Source of the DNA: an uncultured Sphingobacteriales bacterium
GTDB lineage: Bacteria; Bacteroidota; Bacteroidia; Chitinophagales; Chitinophagaceae
Direction of reading: 5' to 3'
NCBI GenBank assembly: GCA_946887085.1
Contig: CAMPKG010000120.1
Location: forward strand, 1 to 9,324
Length of the DNA stretch: 9,324 bases
The position numbers and the translations under genes were made by a program. Below are positions 6,239 to 9,324 of the stretch, one piece after another. The notes under the pieces were generated by a model. That model saw only the letters and a list, made by a program, of their open reading frames with translations. It was not told the origin of the DNA and ran no database searches. How positions within the stretch are numbered: position 1 is the first letter of the stretch; every line of letters starts with the position of its first letter.

Positions 6239-8044
6239 CTATTGTTTTATACGAAGACGCTGGCCAACTTTTATTCCTTCAAAGGTCAGGTTGTTCCAGT
6301 CCATCAATTCCTTCACAGTAATATTATTACGCTTGGCTATGCTGAAAGCCGTATCACCTTTTTTCACCAGGTAGAATTTCGGCCCGGAAACAGGTATTGT
6401 TTTCACCTCTTCCTGTTTTGGTGCAGGTGCTTCTTCCGCAGGAACGGCTCCAGGTTCTGCCGGAACTTCAGTAGTCACAACCGGCTGTTCTGCTGTTTTG
6501 GGGGCGTACACCACCTTGTCAAACTTTGCCTTTAATGCGGCAAGTTCGTCAACCGGTTCGTCGTTTGGTTTTGCTTTGGCTGCGGCAATCTCTTCTTCAA
6601 CCGGCTTTTCGTTGGCAATGTTCACAGGCGGCTCCACTGTTGGTGTACCGGATGTTTGCTTAGTCGCCACCTGCTTTTCCGCTGGTGCCGGCGGTAGTGC
6701 CGGTGAAGGATCGGGGCCGGCAGTAGTAACAGGCTTAGTTGTTTCAACTGCGTTTTCCGGACCTACGGATGTAACAAAGACCGTGGCGGGCCCGGTTTCC
6801 GTTTGAACCACAACCTGTGTTACAGGCTCGGGCAATTCGTTTTCTGTTGGCTCGCCGCCATTAATTTCCTCTTTTGAAATGAATTCTGATGGCTGAGCCG
6901 GAGCCTTCGCTGCAATTTCCTCCTGTGGCGCTATAACAGTTGGCGGCTCAGCAGGATTAGTTGTACCTGCCAGCAATGGTTTCTTAGGAGCTTCCTGTTG
7001 CAGGTAAAGCACTGCACCCTCAGCAGGTTCTTCGCCGTCCTCCAAGTGGTTAAGCGTACGAAGTGCCTTTAACTGCATGCCTTCATGTTGCGCGATACCA
7101 GCCATGGTTTCTCCGGCAGCAACTTTATGCCTTGTACGCAGACCTTTGAAACGCTTACGTTCAAGATAGACGTACATATCGCTGGACAACGGGCGGTCGG
7201 TGATCTCGTTGATTTCCAGCAACCGCTCGTACCTCACATTATGTGCGATAGCATATTCAAGAGGCATGTCACCTTTCTTTGCATAAACCGCTTTCAGCCC
7301 ATTTACCTTCACCACCTTGCCATAAGGCGGAAATGATGTTGCTGCTTTGGGAGTCATTTCAGGGATAGAAGCTTCTTCTACACCTGCGGGCAATTCGGCA
7401 ACAATTATATTTGAGTTAGCACCTACGGCCCAGCTGGGCTCTTCCTTTCCTAAAGGCTTCTCAACAGGTTTCGCATCCTCTTCCGGCACCACCTCAGCTA
7501 CAGTTTTGTTCAAAGGATCGTTGTCAAGCGCGGCATAGGTATATTCCTGGAGGCGGTATTCTTCAATAAGCTTGATGAGCATCTGTGCGTACCGTGGGTT
7601 TGTTGCATATCCTGCCTTTTTTAATCCCATAGCCCAGGCGGCGTAGTCCGTGGTAGAGAGCTGGAATAATGATGCATAACGCGGCGTGGTTTTCAGGTAA
7701 TCTGAATGGTCCTTGTATGAATCTTCAGGAGAGCCATATTTACGGAAACATTCATTCGGCGCGTCGTCAGTATGGGTATAGGCATCGCCTGTCCAGTTCT
7801 TTTTACATTTTATGCCGAAGTGATTGTTGGCCTCCACCGACAGCGGGCTGGCGCCGGCGCTGGTTTCATGTATGCCCTGCGCCAGGGTTATGGCAGCAGG
7901 GACACCACTGCGCTTTTGCTCTTCCATGGCGAGCGCTTTGTACTTATCTACGTAACGCTTCGCGCGTGTCGCGTAATCTTCCTGTGCAATAAGCTGTGTG
8001 CTCAAACACAGCATGGCGGCTACGCCCGCTATCCAACGCTTCAT
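6239..8044 (-). CDS. Secreted GH73 glucosaminidase with LysM domains
   Basis: This 601-residue exported peptidoglycan hydrolase should cut the glycan strands at N-acetylglucosamine. A signal peptide covers 1-20 (cleavage after LIA). The GH73 domain spans about 26-168: AITLAQGIHETSAG places the catalytic Glu at 60, and NNHFGIKC (73-80) and KAGYATNPRYA (143-153) are classic family motifs. A degenerate LysM-like unit (about 244-293) and a second LysM (305-348) follow. Next comes a 200-residue Pro/Glu/Ala/Thr/Val-rich, probably disordered linker (350-555), then a good C-terminal LysM (557-600, FYLVKKGDTAFSIAKR). LysM units bind peptidoglycan and hold the enzyme on the wall. It lies 18 bases after the O-methyltransferase and 4 before hpt. 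Its role may be cell separation or wall turnover. Confidence 0.92.
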   Translation of the reverse strand: MKRWIAGVAAMLCLSTQLIAQEDYATRAKRYVDKYKALAMEEQKRSGVPAAITLAQGIHETSAGASPLSVEANNHFGIKCKKNWTGDAYTHTDDAPNECFRKYGSPEDSYKDHSDYLKTTPRYASLFQLSTTDYAAWAMGLKKAGYATNPRYAQMLIKLIEEYRLQEYTYAALDNDPLNKTVAEVVPEEDAKPVEKPLGKEEPSWAVGANSNIIVAELPAGVEEASIPEMTPKAATSFPPYGKVVKVNGLKAVYAKKGDMPLEYAIAHNVRYERLLEINEITDRPLSSDMYVYLERKRFKGLRTRHKVAAGETMAGIAQHEGMQLKALRTLNHLEDGEEPAEGAVLYLQQEAPKKPLLAGTTNPAEPPTVIAPQEEIAAKAPAQPSEFISKEEINGGEPTENELPEPVTQVVVQTETGPATVFVTSVGPENAVETTKPVTTAGPDPSPALPPAPAEKQVATKQTSGTPTVEPPVNIANEKPVEEEIAAAKAKPNDEPVDELAALKAKFDKVVYAPKTAEQPVVTTEVPAEPGAVPAEEAPAPKQEEVKTIPVSGPKFYLVKKGDTAFSIAKRNNITVKELMDWNNLTFEGIKVGQRLRIKQ

Positions 8045-8062
8045 AATATATGTTTTATCAGG

Positions 8063-8716
8063 TTAGTTAGTCTTTTTTCTTACGATCATGATACCATCGC
8101 GCACGGGCAACAGTACATGTTCTACTCGCTGGTCCGCCCGCATCTTTTCATTAAAAGCATGAATGGCGCGTGCGTTTTTTGTTTGTTCTCTTTCCGGCAA
8201 CACTACCTCTCCATCGTACAGCACATTGTCTGCCAGGATAAATCCACCTACCGGAACTTTGTCAAATACCATATCGTAATACAACCCGTAGTTCTGTTTG
8301 TCTGCATCAATAAATACAAGATCAAAACTTTCGTCTAAGATTGAAATGATATCCGCTGCTTTGCCTATATGCTGAACGATCTTTCCCTCAAGTCCCGCTT
8401 CACAAAAATAACGAAAACACATGTCTTCCAGCTCTTCGTTAACATCTATTGTGTGCAGCTTGCCTCCTTCCTGCATTCCCTGCGCCAGGCATATGGCGGA
8501 GTAGCCGGTATAAGTGCCGATCTCCAAAATGTTTTTTGGCTTCAGCATATGACTGATCATCTGCAATAACCTTCCCTGCAAATGACCGGACAGCATTTGA
8601 GGCAGCTCCACCCTGATGTTCGTTTCGCGGTTTAGTGCAGCCAGCTCTTTCGCTTCCGGTGTAGTGAACTGTTCAGCGTAGTCGTTGATAGCAAGAGGCA
8701 AAAGCACCTGTGTCAT
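8063..8716 (-). CDS. SAM-dependent O-methyltransferase, CCoAMT-like class I
   Basis: The 217-residue cytoplasmic protein has the SAM-binding motif EIGTYTGYS (65-73), the acidic ribose-binding residue D91 (HTIDVNEE) and the metal-binding set D137 (FIDADK), D163 and N164 (ADNVLYDG). This is the pattern of cation-dependent O-methyltransferases of the caffeoyl-CoA/catechol type (family 3), which methylate vicinal hydroxyls of small aromatics. The natural substrate in Bacteroidota is unknown. The start is ATG 8716, one base after the stop of the LOG gene (TAG-A-ATG), which implies coupled translation. A longer frame begins at 8791, but its extra 25 residues overlap LOG and do not resemble the family. 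An 18-base gap leads to the glucosaminidase. Confidence 0.9.
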   Translation of the reverse strand: MTQVLLPLAINDYAEQFTTPEAKELAALNRETNIRVELPQMLSGHLQGRLLQMISHMLKPKNILEIGTYTGYSAICLAQGMQEGGKLHTIDVNEELEDMCFRYFCEAGLEGKIVQHIGKAADIISILDESFDLVFIDADKQNYGLYYDMVFDKVPVGGFILADNVLYDGEVVLPEREQTKNARAIHAFNEKMRADQRVEHVLLPVRDGIMIVRKKTN

Positions 8717-8717
8717 T

Positions 8718-9324
8718 CTAGAAGTTTGGCTGTAGCTTGTTGTGTGAATAGAACTCGTGCAGATAGGCCACCACCTCATCAGCAGTGTCAAATACTTTGA
8801 TCATATCCAGGTCGCCGGGACTGATGTTACCCTCTGTTTCCAGCATGGTATTTTTCATCCAGTCGAACAGTCCGTTCCAATAAGTCGTGCCCATACAAAC
8901 CATGGGTGTCTGCGTGAATTTACGTGTTTGTATCAGCGTTGCTATCTCGAAGAATTCGTCCATGGTACCCCATCCTCCCGGCATCATGATAAAACCCTGC
9001 GAATATTTTGCGAACATTACTTTGCGTACAAAGAAGTAATCGAAATTGATCGATTTATCTGCATCGATATACGGGTTGTTGTGCTGCTCAAACGGTAACT
9101 CAATGTTCAAGCCCACAGATCGCCCTCCAGCCATGTTGGCGCCTTTGTTACCAGCTTCCATAATACCGGGGCCACCACCCGTAATCACGCCAAACCCTTC
9201 CTCAGCCAGCCGCTTAGCCACATCCACCGTCATTTCGTAATACTTATGGCCGGGTTTGGTTCGGGCAGAGCCAAAAATGGAAATACAGGGGCCTATTTTG
9301 GCCATGTCCTCAAAGCCCTGCACA
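8718..9324 (-). CDS. LOG family (TIGR00730) nucleotide phosphoribohydrolase, N-terminus cut by the window edge
   Basis: This is a lysine-decarboxylase-fold LOG protein; characterised members hydrolyse (cytokinin) nucleoside 5'-monophosphates to free base and ribose 5-phosphate. Numbering from base 9323, the visible motifs are SIFGSAR (15-21), GGGPGIMEAGNKGA (49-62), VRKVMF (99-104) and PGGWGTMDE (115-123), the last holding the catalytic Glu. A GTG at 9323 and an ATG at 9305 could formally be starts. However, FEDMAKIGPCISIFGSAR sits inside the longer LOG proteins, which normally carry 30-50 more residues, so the gene probably continues past the right edge. It is the first visible gene of the LOG > methyltransferase > glucosaminidase > hpt run; the operon promoter is outside the window. 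Activity on AMP, other NMPs or cytokinin-like nucleotides is unknown. Confidence 0.9.
   Translation of the reverse strand, partial: VQGFEDMAKIGPCISIFGSARTKPGHKYYEMTVDVAKRLAEEGFGVITGGGPGIMEAGNKGANMAGGRSVGLNIELPFEQHNNPYIDADKSINFDYFFVRKVMFAKYSQGFIMMPGGWGTMDEFFEIATLIQTRKFTQTPMVCMGTTYWNGLFDWMKNTMLETEGNISPGDLDMIKVFDTADEVVAYLHEFYSHNKLQPNF

Noticed and set aside
7772..8338. 188-codon open frame on the plus strand
   Set aside because: It is antisense to the glucosaminidase and methyltransferase, both of which have clear family motifs, and its translation shows no recognisable domain.
8717..8791. Upstream extension of the O-methyltransferase frame
   Set aside because: It overlaps the end of the LOG gene, and its residues are unlike methyltransferase N-termini; the ATG at 8716, one base after the LOG stop, is a normal operon start.

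Overview
The window looks like chromosomal DNA of a Bacteroidota bacterium, most likely of the Chitinophagaceae/Sphingobacteriales type (the family-level guess is an inference). The reasons are a secreted protein ending in a type IX secretion (T9SS) sorting domain, at least three promoters that fit the Bacteroidota pattern TTTG-N19-TAnnTTTG, little Shine-Dalgarno signal, and a menaquinone gene of the futalosine pathway. There are ten protein genes and one tRNA gene, with almost no unused space; the longest gene-free stretch is about 170 bases. No insertion sequence, CRISPR array, prophage or origin was seen.

Layout, left to right. Positions 1-1484, minus strand: a two-gene unit in which a T9SS-sorted secreted protein is followed, with a one-base stop/start overlap, by a di-haem cytochrome c peroxidase/MauG-type protein whose C-terminus runs off the left edge. 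Positions 1600-2990, minus: a prolidase-like M24 peptidase with its own promoter and hairpin terminator. Positions 2995-3152, minus: tRNA-Pro(GGG) with encoded CCA, promoter and terminator. Positions 3219-4707, minus: a nucleotidyltransferase and a metallophosphoesterase separated by four bases, a tight pair of unknown role. Positions 4708-4876: a divergent promoter region. Positions 4877-5704, the only plus-strand gene: mqnD, menaquinone synthesis. Positions 5698-9324, minus: a compact run LOG-family hydrolase > O-methyltransferase > glucosaminidase with LysM domains > hypoxanthine phosphoribosyltransferase, with gaps of 1, 18 and 4 bases. Its LOG gene begins beyond the right edge, and its last gene overlaps the end of mqnD tail to tail by 7 bases.

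How the genes may work together. Most are housekeeping functions: nucleotide and base salvage (LOG, Hpt), respiration (MqnD; the haem peroxidase), peptide turnover (prolidase) and cell-wall remodelling (glucosaminidase). The futalosine pathway releases a purine base, which gives a plausible but unproven link between mqnD and hpt. The least explained items are the nucleotidyltransferase-phosphoesterase pair and the secreted protein coupled to the haem peroxidase. I see no strong evidence for a dramatic new system here; these two pairs are the best candidates.
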